Source: DAOPYU01 sp942493245 (GTDB taxonomy: Bacteria > Sumerlaeota > Sumerlaeia > UBA8349). From it: a stretch of 64,000 bases of DNA. The notes below the pieces were generated by a model. The model saw only the letters and a program-made list of their open reading frames with translations. It did no database searches and was not told where the DNA came from. Positions 1-8,814 of this stretch are shown in pieces (within the stretch, counting starts at the first letter, position 1; the number at the start of each line of letters is the position of its first letter). Location: the NCBI GenBank assembly GCA_942493245.1, contig OW818685.1, positions 3,720,001-3,784,000 of the forward strand, in the 5' to 3' direction. The position numbers and the translations under genes are program-made.

Positions 1-2052
1 GAACTCGCCCTGGGCGTTCAGGGTCGGAGAACCGGAATTGCCGCCCGTGATGTCGAGGTCGGTCAGGAAGTCAATCGGAACCCCACCAACTTTCGGGTCG
101 GCGTAGGGACCGAACTTTTTCTCATTGATGGCCGAAATAATCCGCTGGGGCGCGTCGAATGGGTCTTCCGATTTGTTTTTTCCCCATTTTTCGACCATTT
201 CCCACACGTTCGTGAAGGGGAAGTATTCCGGTTTCCCGGGCGCCGGACTGAATCCACGCACCGTGCCGAACGTCACGCGGATGGTGCTGTTGGCGTCGGG
301 CGCGACTTTGCCTTGGTTCATTTCGTTGAGCGCTTCGAAGAAAAGCGGACGCAGGAACAACATCGCGCCCGCCAGGCGTTTCCCCTTTTCCTCATTTTCC
401 TTCACCACCGGCAAAGCCTTGAGCGCGAGCTGGATCAGAGGATCGGTGGACTTCTTCAGGCTTTCGGTGTCGGCCTTGCGCAGCAACTCGATGCGTTTGT
501 CGAGATCCGCCAGAGTCGTCTTGGCGAGCAGTTCCGAGACCTTGGCTTTGATGACATCGGCGTCGGCCTTTTCCTGACCGAAGAGTTCAACATAAATGAC
601 AGGCCGCTGATCGGCGGGCAGAGCGACCGCTTCGCCCAGGAAAAGTTCCAGGACACCCTGTTCGATGACACGGTCGTAGTTTTTCTGAGCGCGTTCCTGC
701 GCCTGTTCAAGGCGTTGCCAGTCGCGCTCCTGATAACCGGCTTCGCGTTCAAGGTCGGGTTTCGGACGTTCTTCGGCCAGGCGGGCAATGGTCACGGCGG
801 ACGAGAGGAGGGTGGAACTGCCCACGATTTTCCCGAAGATGAGGTTCTTCTCGCGGTTCTTTTCCAACTCCTTGAGGAGCGTGTCAATCCGCTCAACCAC
901 ATCGCCATATTTTTTGGCGCGTTCGGGCGTGGCGGCGATCCATTCCTTCAGTTTCTTTTCTTCGGCGACCTTTTTGTCAGCGAGTCCGATGGTTTTGGCC
1001 GCCTCGAGCACCCCCTGGCGTTTCTTCTTGCCATTTTCCTGGCCTTCAATGGTGTCGGTCACCTGGATGGTCAACTTTTCGTTTCCTTTGGCAACCGCGC
1101 GCAGGCGATCAATATGCTTTTGCCCCAATTCGACCGCGCGAGGGTATTCCCAGTTGAGGATTTCCCGGATTTCGTAGGCGGTGGCGATCCGCTGCGTGCG
1201 ACCGGGGTACCCGATCACCATCGCCAGATCGCCTTCCTGAATCCCTTTCTGAGCCAGTTTGAAGTACGATTTGGACTTGTAGGGGACGTTATCCTTCGAG
1301 TAGTCGGCGGGTTTTCCGTCGGGGCCGACATAGGCGCGCAGGAGCGAGAAATCGCCGCAGTGGCGCGGCCACATCCAGTTGTCAATGTCGCCGCCGAAGT
1401 TGCCCACGCGTTCGTGGGGCGCCCAGACCAGGCGCACATCGCGGATCTCGAGTCGGGTGATGAGGTAATACTTGCTGCCACCGTAGTAGGCCGCCACTTC
1501 GCACCGGGTGCCGGGCGTGGCCGCTTCGGCCTCCTTGACGAGTTCTTTTTTCCGCTTTTCGATGGTCTTGTAGCGCTCCAGATTGTCCTGGATGTCGCGC
1601 AGCCCATCGAGCAGGCGATCGGTCACGTCGGTGACGGCGGTGGTGACGGTCATGCGGGCGGTGGGGCCGCCGGGCAGTTCCTCGGCGCGCGTGCGGGCGG
1701 TGTAGCCGTCCTGGAGCAGGTTCTGCCCTTCCTTCGAGTTGTACTGCAACGGCCCGCGGATACAGTGGTGGTTGGTGACCACCAGGCCGTCGGGCGACAC
1801 GAACGACGCCGAACCGCCGCCCAGGCTGACAATGGCGTTGAGGGGAAATTCGAGCAGGTTGTCAAAGGTCTTCGGGTCGAGTTCCAACCCGAGTTTCTTG
1901 AGCGTTTCGCCATGCACTTTGGCAATCTGATTGGGCATCCACATGCCGCCGGGTTCGTAAACACGTTCCGCCGCGCCGCCGCTTCCCGCCAGACACAGGC
2001 AACCCGCCGCCAGCAGGGATCCTATCCATCGCGCCACCTTTTTCGTTGTCAT
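1..2052 (-). CDS. S46 family serine peptidase (dipeptidyl peptidase 7/11-like), C-terminus outside window
   Basis: Exported peptidase that removes dipeptides from the N-termini of oligopeptides, normally periplasmic or surface-located. The frame is open for 684 codons from the ATG at 2052 to the window edge, so the protein is partial. The start is preceded by GAAGGAG at good spacing and followed by a signal peptide (about residues 1-28). Family motifs are present: TNHHC (His95/His96), GGDIDNW (Asp222/Asp224) and GGNSGSP (nucleophile Ser673), the S46 triad in the usual order and spacing. The residue that sets P1 preference (Gly in DPP7, Arg in DPP11) lies about 18 residues after the serine and is beyond the window, so the specificity cannot be read. 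High GC and consistent third-position G/C mark this as the coding strand; the long opposite-strand frame is a shadow. Monocistronic as far as visible. Confidence 0.93.
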   Translation of the reverse strand, partial: MTTKKVARWIGSLLAAGCLCLAGSGGAAERVYEPGGMWMPNQIAKVHGETLKKLGLELDPKTFDNLLEFPLNAIVSLGGGSASFVSPDGLVVTNHHCIRGPLQYNSKEGQNLLQDGYTARTRAEELPGGPTARMTVTTAVTDVTDRLLDGLRDIQDNLERYKTIEKRKKELVKEAEAATPGTRCEVAAYYGGSKYYLITRLEIRDVRLVWAPHERVGNFGGDIDNWMWPRHCGDFSLLRAYVGPDGKPADYSKDNVPYKSKSYFKLAQKGIQEGDLAMVIGYPGRTQRIATAYEIREILNWEYPRAVELGQKHIDRLRAVAKGNEKLTIQVTDTIEGQENGKKKRQGVLEAAKTIGLADKKVAEEKKLKEWIAATPERAKKYGDVVERIDTLLKELEKNREKNLIFGKIVGSSTLLSSAVTIARLAEERPKPDLEREAGYQERDWQRLEQAQERAQKNYDRVIEQGVLELFLGEAVALPADQRPVIYVELFGQEKADADVIKAKVSELLAKTTLADLDKRIELLRKADTESLKKSTDPLIQLALKALPVVKENEEKGKRLAGAMLFLRPLFFEALNEMNQGKVAPDANSTIRVTFGTVRGFSPAPGKPEYFPFTNVWEMVEKWGKNKSEDPFDAPQRIISAINEKKFGPYADPKVGGVPIDFLTDLDITGGNSGSPTLNAQGEF

Positions 2053-2369
2053 GTCACTCTCCTTCAGGGGATTCTGGTCCCTCAGACCGAGGGAGAGTAT
2101 AGAGAGTTGCCGGACGCACGTCAACCGCTGAGGCACAAGCGAGATGGCTTTTTCCTATTCCGGGACGAAGTTGGAGAAAGTGGCTAATCAAATATATGGC
2201 CATTTCCGATGGGGGAAGAGGCCATTGGACACACATTCGCCTGCTGTTTCGACTTGTCAAATGGTCCGGCAATTCACCGAACAAAGAGGTGGCCAGGGGT
2301 TCCTCGTTGTCTAGCCGGAAGAGTATCCTCCAGTTTTTATGGAATTATTTCTGGGCTTCCCCCCGATCC

Positions 2370-2492
2370 GTCATTCCCGCGAAAGCGGGAACCCAGATCC
2401 GGGACAACCCGGTTTCAAACTCCATTTCCTCGAGATCGTCTTCATCTTTTGTCGTTGCCACTTCTCTGGGTCCCCGCGTTCGCAGGGATGAC
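2370..2492. repeat. MITE/REP-like palindromic element
   Basis: Two arms of about 27 bases (2370-2396 and 2466-2492) are near inverted copies, each containing its own small hairpin of the type CCCGCGAAAGCGGG. The arms enclose about 70 bases of unrelated sequence. This matches the common dispersed GTCATTCCCGCGAAAGCGGG intergenic repeats. It lies in the 936-base gap between the S46 peptidase and the chemoreceptor gene, which otherwise holds no convincing gene. Confidence 0.6.
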
Positions 2493-2596
2493 GGAGGAAG
2501 GGTTTCTGTTTTCCTCAAACAAAAACGACAGACTATACAACGAGGAGTTCCCTGAAGAGGTGACCAGGGGCGCAAGAATTGTCTTGAGTCAAATAT

Positions 2597-2628
2597 CCGA
2601 TCCGATATAGTATATCGGTACCGATATC
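2597..2628. promoter_or_regulatory. Cluster of CCGATAT half-sites, putative operator
   Basis: A perfect 16-base palindrome, ATATCGGTACCGATAT (2612-2627), overlaps an 8-base inverted repeat with a one-base spacer, CCGATATA-G-TATATCGG (2602-2618); one more partial half-site lies just to the left. Such overlapping dyads are typical repressor binding sites. The nearest downstream gene is the chemoreceptor, 361 bases away, so the regulated gene is not certain. Confidence 0.4.
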
Positions 2629-2988
2629 AGAAGATTGGCGAAAAGTCGAAGAATCGCCTTAACTTCAGACATAAAGACGTTCAGAGTCTCGAAAAGGACG
2701 CAGGCATGCCGGATAAGCGGCCGAATTTTACCATTTAAAAAAATGTGAATGAACACTCAAGTTCCTTTTGTGGTGTTCCGATGAGACAAGTGTTTGCACG
2801 TATTGAACCTCCGTCCGCCGGTTTTCAAGCGCCCGTGGTCTCTTGAAATGTGAAACGCCAGGAACAGTTTGATTCAACCCGCAGAGTTCAGGAAATCGGG
2901 GATCCCGGTGTCGCAATTGGATTCGGCTTTCAATCAAGACGAGTTTTTCTTGAAGAGAAAATAACCAGTACCGGAAAGGGCCAGGAAA

Positions 2989-5019
2989 ATGAGTAACTCA
3001 AAGATGTCGCTCAACGCTAAACTGTTGTGGGGATTCATCGTGGTTATTCTGCTGTCGGCGGTAGGGAGCGCGATTGTCTTCTGGCAGGTCTCCGGACTGA
3101 TTGCCAGTTCGAACGAAGCCTTGAAACGTTCATCGGACGCCACGGCGATCGGACAGGCTTCCTACTGGGCCGTGAAACAATACCAGAATCAGGCCGACCT
3201 GATCATCAACCGCGACATGAAATGCGTGACTGACCGCGCAGAATCCGCGGCCGAGATGGAAAAGATCCATCAAATCATGGAGAAAGCGACGGACACCCCG
3301 GAAGAAAAACAGTTGTACACGGAGATCGAGAAAACCTCCGCCGATTTCGACAAAGTGTTCCTGGAGAAGGTGGTGCCGGAAGTCGAGTACGAGAACAAGA
3401 AAGTCCTCGAAGACCTCGACGCTCAGTCTGACGCCCTGATCAAGACGATCGAGGAGAACGCCACCAAGATTTCGGAATCCATCCGGAAGGAATTTGAGGC
3501 GGCCGCCGCCCAGAACAACGCCGCCGAGATGAAAACACGCGCCCTGCAACTGGCGACGGCTCAGAGCGTCATGTACTGGACGATCAAACAGTACCAGAAC
3601 CAGGCCGACCTGGTCATCAACAAGAACCTCAAATCCATCGAAGATTTCAATGCCAGTGTTGCCCGGATGGACGCGGACAAGAAAATCCTCGGGGAAGCGA
3701 CTGATACCCCGGAGGAGAAGGCCATGTTCGCGGAACTGGAAAAAGCAGACGAGGCGTATGGGAAACTCTTTGCGGAACAGATCGTGCCGGCAGTGAAACG
3801 CGCTCTGGAAGAACGCATCCAGAAAACCGACGCAGAGACGGATGTCCTGGTGGAGAGTTTGGTGGATAAAACCTCGAAAGTGGTGGCGTCGCTCGAAGCA
3901 GAGGCCAAAACGAGCAGCGACGAAGCGCAGAAAGAAGCGGCGCGCGCTGAAATCGTGCTGGCCGTTGCAACCTTGCTTACGATCGTGTTGGGTCTTGTGA
4001 TTGCTTTCTTCCTGTCCCGCTCGATCAGCGGTCCCCTGAATAATGCGGTGAATGTCATGCGCAACGGGGCCACCGAGGTGACGCAGGCCTCTCAACAGAT
4101 TGCCCAGGCCAGCCAGAACCTGGCCGAAGGCGCCACCGAACAGGCGGCGAGTCTCGAGGAGTCTTCGTCGGCACTCGAGGAACTGGCCAGCCAGGCCAAG
4201 GGAAACGCCGAGAAGGCGAAGCGGGCGACCGAGGGGGCCGAGGCGGCCAATAAGGCCGCCGAACAGGTCAGTGTGGCCATGGAGCAGACGGTCACGGCTA
4301 TGGGCCAGATCAAGGATTCTTCGGCGAAGATCTCGGGCATCATCAAGACGATCGAGGAGATCGCCTTCCAGACGAACCTGCTGGCGCTGAACGCGGCGGT
4401 CGAAGCGGCTCGCGCGGGTGAGCACGGCAAGGGCTTCGCCGTGGTGGCCGAGGAGGTGCGCAACCTGGCGAAGCGCTCCGCCGTGGCGGCCAAAGACACG
4501 GCGACCCTGATCCAGACCAGTGTCGAGCAGTCCAACCACGGGGCGGAGATCGTAAACCGGGCCGCGGATGCCATCACGCGGATTCTCGAAGTGGCCAAGA
4601 CGGTGGCGTCGGATGCGCGCGAGGTGACCGTGGCGTCCGAAGAGCAGTCCGAAGGGATCGCCCAGATCAACAACGCCGTGGCGCAGATGGACAAGGTGAC
4701 GCAACAGGTGGCGTCGAACGCAGAAGAAGCGGCGGCGGCCAGTGAAGAACTCTCGGCCCAGGCCCAGCAGATGCAGGGAGTCGTCAAGGAACTCGACGCG
4801 CTGGTGCATGGCTCGTCTGGCGCCGAGTCCACGGGAGGACGGTCGGGGGTGCGGGTCCAGATGAGCGTGGGAACGCACAGCGCGGCGCCGATCCAAGCCC
4901 CGAAGGGGAAAAAACCGGCCGCCCTGCTGAGCCACCACCCGACGGGAAAGAAACCCACCCCAAGCGCCGCGTCAATGGCCATCCCGTTTGATGACGACGA
5001 GTCAATACAAGGCTTCTGA
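2989..5019 (+). CDS. Methyl-accepting chemotaxis protein with duplicated sensor module
   Basis: Inner-membrane chemoreceptor of 676 residues that would signal to CheA/CheW. TM1 is at about 13-36 and TM2 at about 321-342, leaving a periplasmic part of about 285 residues. The cytoplasmic part carries the adaptation helices and the conserved hairpin tip around residues 457-498 (EIAFQTNLLALNAA and following). The periplasmic part is an internal tandem duplication: the motif KQYQNQADL occurs at 63 and again at 200 (offset 137), each followed by an aligned segment containing ATDTPEEK. No CheR-tethering NWETF pentapeptide is present; the protein ends in an acidic DDDESIQGF tail. AGGA precedes the ATG. 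No che genes are adjacent, so it is an orphan receptor. The ligand cannot be told. Confidence 0.95.
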   Translation: MSNSKMSLNAKLLWGFIVVILLSAVGSAIVFWQVSGLIASSNEALKRSSDATAIGQASYWAVKQYQNQADLIINRDMKCVTDRAESAAEMEKIHQIMEKATDTPEEKQLYTEIEKTSADFDKVFLEKVVPEVEYENKKVLEDLDAQSDALIKTIEENATKISESIRKEFEAAAAQNNAAEMKTRALQLATAQSVMYWTIKQYQNQADLVINKNLKSIEDFNASVARMDADKKILGEATDTPEEKAMFAELEKADEAYGKLFAEQIVPAVKRALEERIQKTDAETDVLVESLVDKTSKVVASLEAEAKTSSDEAQKEAARAEIVLAVATLLTIVLGLVIAFFLSRSISGPLNNAVNVMRNGATEVTQASQQIAQASQNLAEGATEQAASLEESSSALEELASQAKGNAEKAKRATEGAEAANKAAEQVSVAMEQTVTAMGQIKDSSAKISGIIKTIEEIAFQTNLLALNAAVEAARAGEHGKGFAVVAEEVRNLAKRSAVAAKDTATLIQTSVEQSNHGAEIVNRAADAITRILEVAKTVASDAREVTVASEEQSEGIAQINNAVAQMDKVTQQVASNAEEAAAASEELSAQAQQMQGVVKELDALVHGSSGAESTGGRSGVRVQMSVGTHSAAPIQAPKGKKPAALLSHHPTGKKPTPSAASMAIPFDDDESIQGF

Positions 5020-5046
5020 GAAACACGCGCCGACTGTCTTTTCAGC

Positions 5047-5084
5047 GCCGAGGCCGTTCCCGATGGGAGCGGCCTCGGCTGTTT
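5047..5084 (+). terminator. Rho-independent terminator of the chemoreceptor gene
   Basis: A 15-base stem with one mismatch (GCCGAGGCCGTTCCC paired with its complement across a GAT loop) followed by TGTTTTC, 27 bases after the chemoreceptor stop. Confidence 0.85.
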
Positions 5085-5522
5085 TCGGTACAAAGAATGA
5101 TTCTCAGGAGATGATCATTTTTCAGTGAATGCCAGAGTTTCACCTTTGTCGCGTCTCCTGGAAATCATACCCTTCTGCGAAGAACCGGCAAATGTGGGGG
5201 TTTCGATCCAGGGGAATGTCACACCATGCGGTTTCATCGTTGAAATTGGGGGACAATTCAAATTTCGGGACACCCAGACCTTGTTTCCGGTTTCGCGAGA
5301 GGCGGTTATTCCGGGAAAAGCCCCCTGTCCCCCCGGAAACAAGACCTGGGTATTTTACTCATCCGAACAATAGACTCAGAAAGTATCAAAAGGTTGGGTA
5401 GGAAAATGCGGATTTGCCGTCTTTTTTAGACGAAACCGGTTCGCGAATCGCCGGGGATCGCGGAACCGGGCTGGAATTTTGTCTCCAAGTGTTCCATAAC
5501 TCACGCATCGCCCCCCAAAATG

Positions 5523-5555
5523 AAAAATCCGCGAGGCTCTTAACCTCGCGGATTT
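5523..5555 (-). terminator. Orphaned terminator of the tRNA-Thr gene
   Basis: Perfect 12-base stem AAATCCGCGAGG with a 7-base loop. On the minus strand it is followed by a T-rich run and lies 12 bases beyond the CCA end of the tRNA-Thr 3' fragment at 5568-5616. I infer it terminated tRNA-Thr before the 54.7-kb insertion separated it from the promoter and 5' half of that gene. The 5085-5520 stretch between this and the previous terminator shows no supported gene. Confidence 0.65.
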
Positions 5556-5567
5556 CAGTGTTTTGTG

Positions 5568-5616
5568 AGTGGAGCCCGAGAGCGGAATCGAACCGCTGAC
5601 CCCTTGCTTACCATGC
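5568..5616 (-). other. att site, displaced tRNA-Thr 3' fragment
   Basis: 49 bases identical to 60267-60315. It holds the tRNA-Thr sequence from the anticodon loop to the 3' CCA only; beyond 5616 it no longer matches the tRNA. It is the chromosomal 3' remnant left by integration, not a functional tRNA gene. Confidence 0.9.
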
Positions 5617-5679
5617 TAAGTCTCATATATTGATTTCTCATTGTAAATCAATACTCTACAGTGTCTAAAATCTGATCAC

Positions 5680-5698
5680 GGGAACAAAATGGGAACAT
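5680..5698. other. Candidate integrase arm-type site (left)
   Basis: GGGAACAAAATGGGAACAT, two GGGAAC units 11 bases apart, 64 bases inside the left att core. It matches 60125-60143 near the right end at 18 of 19 positions in the same orientation. A short AT-rich inverted repeat (5628-5636 with 5645-5653) lies between it and the core. Confidence 0.45.
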
Positions 5699-5719
5699 TT
5701 TTCTCAGATTTTGTATTAT

Positions 5720-6871
5720 TTAAGACAGATCGCCTAATCTGTTATTCATCGTAACCTGAAGATTTTTTGCAGTCTGTCCAAAAGTCAGATTCTCGACCGC
5801 GTGAGCCGTTGCCGATGGACACAAGTGAGAGTACCGAAGGGTCATGGTCATGGTCGAATGCCCCAGAAGTTCCCGGATCGTATTCAGGGGAACCCCGGCA
5901 ATCGCCAAATGGGACGCGAAGGTGTGCCGAAGGTCATGCGCCCGGACGTGTCCCAACCCGGCCCGTCGCGCCGCCGCTTGGAAATCGCGCTTGAAGGATA
6001 CCCGATGCTCGAATACCAGAGCCGCAGGGTTCTTGTCCTGGGCCGCCTTCTGCAAACTTTCCAGAAGTCCCAGTGAAGCCGGATTCAGGGGAACGTGCCG
6101 GACTTTCTTCTTTCCGCCCCGAACGCCATGCTTGGACGTGTAGAGGCTGACAAGACCATGCTCAAGGTCAACGTCCCGCCACGTGAGAGAGAACATTTCC
6201 CCACACCGCGCCCCCGTGTTGAGCAGGAACAGGACGGCCTGGTAGAGATAGGGATTCTTCCCCTTCCGAGTCCGATAGTTCCGGCCATTGCTCCGTTTCA
6301 CCTCGACCTCGACCCCGTTCTGGAGGCAGTCCAGAAGCCGCTCGACCTCTTCACTCCGAAGCCACCGCCACGCATCCCGACCGGGGTCTTGTACGCGCTC
6401 AAGCGTTTCAAGTGGCAATGCCCCTACCAGTCCCAACCGTCGCGCCCGGATTGCCGCCGCTTTCAGAAGGTCCGATTTCTTGTTGACCGTCCCCGGACTC
6501 TCCCCCGTCGCCAGCAATTCTCCACGCCAAGCATTCACAGTGTCGAGCGTAACAACCCGAAGCGGGGTCTTTTCCCCGAAGCGTTCCTTGATTTGCTTTC
6601 CCCACGTTTCCAAGGCTTTCACATGACCAGCAGAGAATGACACCTTCTTGTCGGCAAGCAACCCATCCAAAGCCTTACCCAGCGTCAGCGTCTCACACGT
6701 TGGAAGTCCTACCGTACCCTTGGCCAGTTCCATTTGTCGTTTGGCCAGGTAGAGTTCAGCCGTTTTCTTGTCAGTGACTTCAGGTATGCGTTCCTTGACA
6801 AGTCGTCCGGTCTGCCGATAAACCAGATACCACGTGATCCCCGTTTTGCCTTTCCTCGGCCATACTTTCAT
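5720..6871 (-). CDS. int: Tyrosine recombinase / integrase
   Basis: Site-specific recombinase of 383 residues predicted to integrate and excise the element at tRNA-Thr. The N-terminal part (about 1-55) resembles an arm-binding AP2-like domain, residues 60-160 a SAM-like core-binding domain, and 170-370 the catalytic domain. The full catalytic set is visible: Arg222 in TGARCGE, a lysine-rich beta-hairpin at 253-256, His312-x-x-Arg315 in HDLRH, His338 in LLGHS and the nucleophile Tyr347 in RYSHL. The gene is transcribed toward the left att site and ends 104 bases from it, the usual placement. Length is normal and no lesion is seen, so it is probably functional. Confidence 0.95.
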   Translation of the reverse strand: MKVWPRKGKTGITWYLVYRQTGRLVKERIPEVTDKKTAELYLAKRQMELAKGTVGLPTCETLTLGKALDGLLADKKVSFSAGHVKALETWGKQIKERFGEKTPLRVVTLDTVNAWRGELLATGESPGTVNKKSDLLKAAAIRARRLGLVGALPLETLERVQDPGRDAWRWLRSEEVERLLDCLQNGVEVEVKRSNGRNYRTRKGKNPYLYQAVLFLLNTGARCGEMFSLTWRDVDLEHGLVSLYTSKHGVRGGKKKVRHVPLNPASLGLLESLQKAAQDKNPAALVFEHRVSFKRDFQAAARRAGLGHVRAHDLRHTFASHLAIAGVPLNTIRELLGHSTMTMTLRYSHLCPSATAHAVENLTFGQTAKNLQVTMNNRLGDLS

Positions 6872-6967
6872 CTTGATTACCCCACTCGAAACTCCAAAAT
6901 ATTGTGAATATAACCCATACTCTGAGTATACAGGTTTGCACCTCCTGTTGCAATAGTGGGGAACAAG

Positions 6968-7065
6968 CGGAGAAATATATTCATGCAGGGGATCGTTTTG
7001 GGGTTGTGTTCCGAGTGCTTTTCGCGTTGAGTAAGGGTGGTTTGGAACCGAGTGAGGGAAAGACG
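6968..7065 (+). repeat. Imperfect direct repeat, left of the TAC module
   Basis: About 95 bases around AGAAATATATTC and GGTTGTGTTCC that align with 9466-9555 at roughly two thirds identity by eye (shared GAAATATATT, GTTGTGT, GTTGAGTA). The two copies flank the toxin-antitoxin-chaperone genes. No gene is supported in 6872-7218; a short frame at 7089-7151 ending in HDVIPR could be the tail of a lost gene. Confidence 0.4.
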
Positions 7066-7218
7066 ATTGCGGGAGTTACACGATCAAGATGTGGGACAAG
7101 GCGGGCGTCCTGGTGCCGTTGAACCCGAAACACGACGTGATCCCGCGCTGAGCCAGTGCCCCGGCGCCCGGTTCTACGGCCGCGCGGTGGGGCTGGAACG
7201 GGTGTTCTGAGGTACTGC

Positions 7219-7335
7219 ATGAACAGGAGCGAGAAGATAGTTCTGGCGATAGTGGGGGGCATGTTATTGGTCTGGTTCGGACTGCCGATCGTATTCAACC
7301 TTGTACTTATCTTCGTTGTTTACTTCTTTGGGTAG
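7219..7335 (+). CDS. Small single-pass membrane protein (putative)
   Basis: A 38-residue frame beginning MNRSEKIVLAIVGG, almost entirely hydrophobic after a short charged N-terminus, so predicted as one transmembrane helix. GAGG lies 9-12 bases before the ATG. No homologue recognised. It sits between the integrase and the TAC module in an otherwise empty stretch; 7336-7705 shows only AT-rich sequence with no supported gene. The call rests on hydrophobicity and the ribosome binding site only. Confidence 0.35.
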   Translation: MNRSEKIVLAIVGGMLLVWFGLPIVFNLVLIFVVYFFG

Positions 7336-7705
7336 AGTGTGTGAGGAACTCCAGGCTTTCGTAGTATTTTGCTTTGAAAAACCTTGAAAAAAGATTGGTT
7401 GGGCCGGAGCAAGTCTTTTGAGGTGGAGATGGATCACTTACCGAGCGTTTCCCTGGCTGGTGTTGCTCATAGCGTTGTATTTATTCCTCTTGTCGTGGGT
7501 TCACAGGTGAACATGAAGTTGGCGGAGCAAGCGGTTTGACTGTATTTTCATTGTATTTTGATTGGTTTTTGATTTGAAAACGGGTGGAGAGGATGTGTTA
7601 GCGATATGCCAAGTACAAGATATGCTCCGCCACTGCGGTTCTGATGTCCACATATTGTAGATTTGGCAATAGTGGTATCTCAATATCGGAATATCAATAA
7701 AATCA

Positions 7706-7731
7706 TTGACACGACTTCGCAATATTGCGAA
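7706..7731 (+). promoter_or_regulatory. Promoter -35 and palindromic operator of the TAC operon
   Basis: TTGACA at 7706-7711 is followed by a perfect 16-base palindrome TTCGCAATATTGCGAA (7716-7731), just 25 bases before the toxin start. Its position inside the promoter fits autoregulation by the HTH antitoxin, as in HigBA systems. No clear -10 hexamer at ideal spacing is seen. Confidence 0.55.
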
Positions 7732-7756
7732 AATTAGATGTCGTTTAGGAGCGATT

Positions 7757-8197
7757 ATGGTTTCAAAAGACAGGGTTTCTGCGAGAGAGGTAGAAACCTC
7801 CGCTCCTGAGGTTTCAAAACAGTTGGTTTTTTTTGCGAACGATAACGGTTTTGCTCCTCTTTTGAAGTGGTTTGAGTATGTTAAGAAAAATTATGGCGAG
7901 GAATCTTTAGCAAAGTGCCGTGCGAGGGTTGGGCAGTTAAGAAATGATTTTTCTTTGGATCGGCCGTATGCCGAAACGGTGCGTAATGGTATCAAGGCTT
8001 TGCGTGTCAAGTGCCCAGATGTCCAATTGCGCATATTCTACTTTTATGATGGAGAAAAAGTAGTAATTCTTTCGCACGGCTGTGTAAAGAAAACGGTTAA
8101 GATACCGGAAGATGAAATCGTTCGAGCTGAACGATATCGGGACGCCTATAAGGCTGATCCAAAGAAACATACATATAGAATGGGGGCGAAAACATGA
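7757..8197 (+). CDS. HigB/RelE-family toxin (Gp49-like) of a TAC module
   Basis: Toxin of 146 residues. The C-terminal half has the phage-Gp49/HigB signature: a basic LRVKCPDVQLRIFYFY strand pair, then GEKVVILSHGCVKKT and a closing basic helix with ERYRDAYKAD. Family members are ribosome-dependent mRNA interferases that stop growth when the antitoxin is lost. I chose the ATG at 7757 rather than an upstream alternative at 7706 because TTAGGAG precedes it by 7 bases and the upstream part lies over the operator. The N-terminal 30 residues are not typical of the family. The stop overlaps the antitoxin start by 4 bases (ATGA), so the two are translationally coupled. Toxin-first order is that of higBA. 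Confidence 0.85.
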   Translation: MVSKDRVSAREVETSAPEVSKQLVFFANDNGFAPLLKWFEYVKKNYGEESLAKCRARVGQLRNDFSLDRPYAETVRNGIKALRVKCPDVQLRIFYFYDGEKVVILSHGCVKKTVKIPEDEIVRAERYRDAYKADPKKHTYRMGAKT

Positions 8198-8784
8198 AAG
8201 CCGCACATCGGAAGAATCAAGTGCCCCAAGGTACGACAGATGCTCTGGAAATCTTTGATGAACTGTTTGTCAAACATGATCCAGAGATGCAGATGTTGGT
8301 CGAGAAAGCGCGGCGACAGAGTGCTATCGGCGGCCAAATTTACAAAATTCGGAAAGCCGCTGGCTTGACTCAGAAGGAGTTAGCTAAAAAGGTTGGAGGG
8401 ACATCGGCAACTGTTATCTCTCGCCTTGAGAACGCAGATTATCGGGGCCATTCCTTGACAATGCTTGAGCGTATTGCAAAGGCTCTTGGAAAAACGCTCG
8501 ATGTGGAATTCAAAGATCCTGACGAGGTGTGTGGTGGGCTTCGTACTCATATAGGACAAAACAGCGAAGAGGTGAGCAAGAATGCCCGTACCCAAGAAGA
8601 TTTTCTGGAGAAGTATCTGGGGGATCGGAAGTTGTGGGTAGAGCTTTCAAAGGGAGACGGAAAATCCGTGCCTATTACTTGTCAGGTGGTTATCCCGAGA
8701 AACGCTTTTGGGCCGTCTATTCCTGTTGAATCCTCAATGCCATGCGAGAAAACCATGAGAGACTCTCTTTTGCTGGCAGCATAG
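8194..8784 (+). CDS. HigA-family Xre antitoxin with long C-terminal extension
   Basis: Antitoxin and probable autorepressor of 196 residues. An Xre-type helix-turn-helix occupies about residues 46-108 (IYKIRKAAGLTQKELAKK, then SATVISRLENAD). The N-terminal 45 residues resemble the toxin-binding part of HigA. About 85 residues follow the HTH, much longer than standalone HigA. In tripartite TAC systems a C-terminal chaperone-addiction segment makes antitoxin stability depend on a SecB-like chaperone, and the next gene encodes a SecB-like protein, so this tail is the likely chaperone-dependent region. It overlaps the toxin gene by 4 bases and precedes the chaperone gene by 30. The operator at 7716-7731 is its likely target. 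Confidence 0.85.
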   Translation: MKAAHRKNQVPQGTTDALEIFDELFVKHDPEMQMLVEKARRQSAIGGQIYKIRKAAGLTQKELAKKVGGTSATVISRLENADYRGHSLTMLERIAKALGKTLDVEFKDPDEVCGGLRTHIGQNSEEVSKNARTQEDFLEKYLGDRKLWVELSKGDGKSVPITCQVVIPRNAFGPSIPVESSMPCEKTMRDSLLLAA

Positions 8785-8814
8785 AAAGCAATATAAAGGT
8801 TTGAGGTGTAAAAT

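Noticed and set aside
313..2187. 624-codon open frame on the plus strand
   Set aside because: It lies opposite the S46 peptidase, whose frame carries a signal peptide and all catalytic motifs; the plus frame has no recognisable domain and no ribosome site.
3130..4938. 602-codon minus-strand frame inside the chemoreceptor gene
   Set aside because: A shadow of a GC-rich gene; its Arg/His/Leu-rich translation is an artefact of codon bias.
5568..5616. A second tRNA-Thr gene
   Set aside because: Only the 3' part from the anticodon loop is present; the 5' half is missing, so it is an att remnant.
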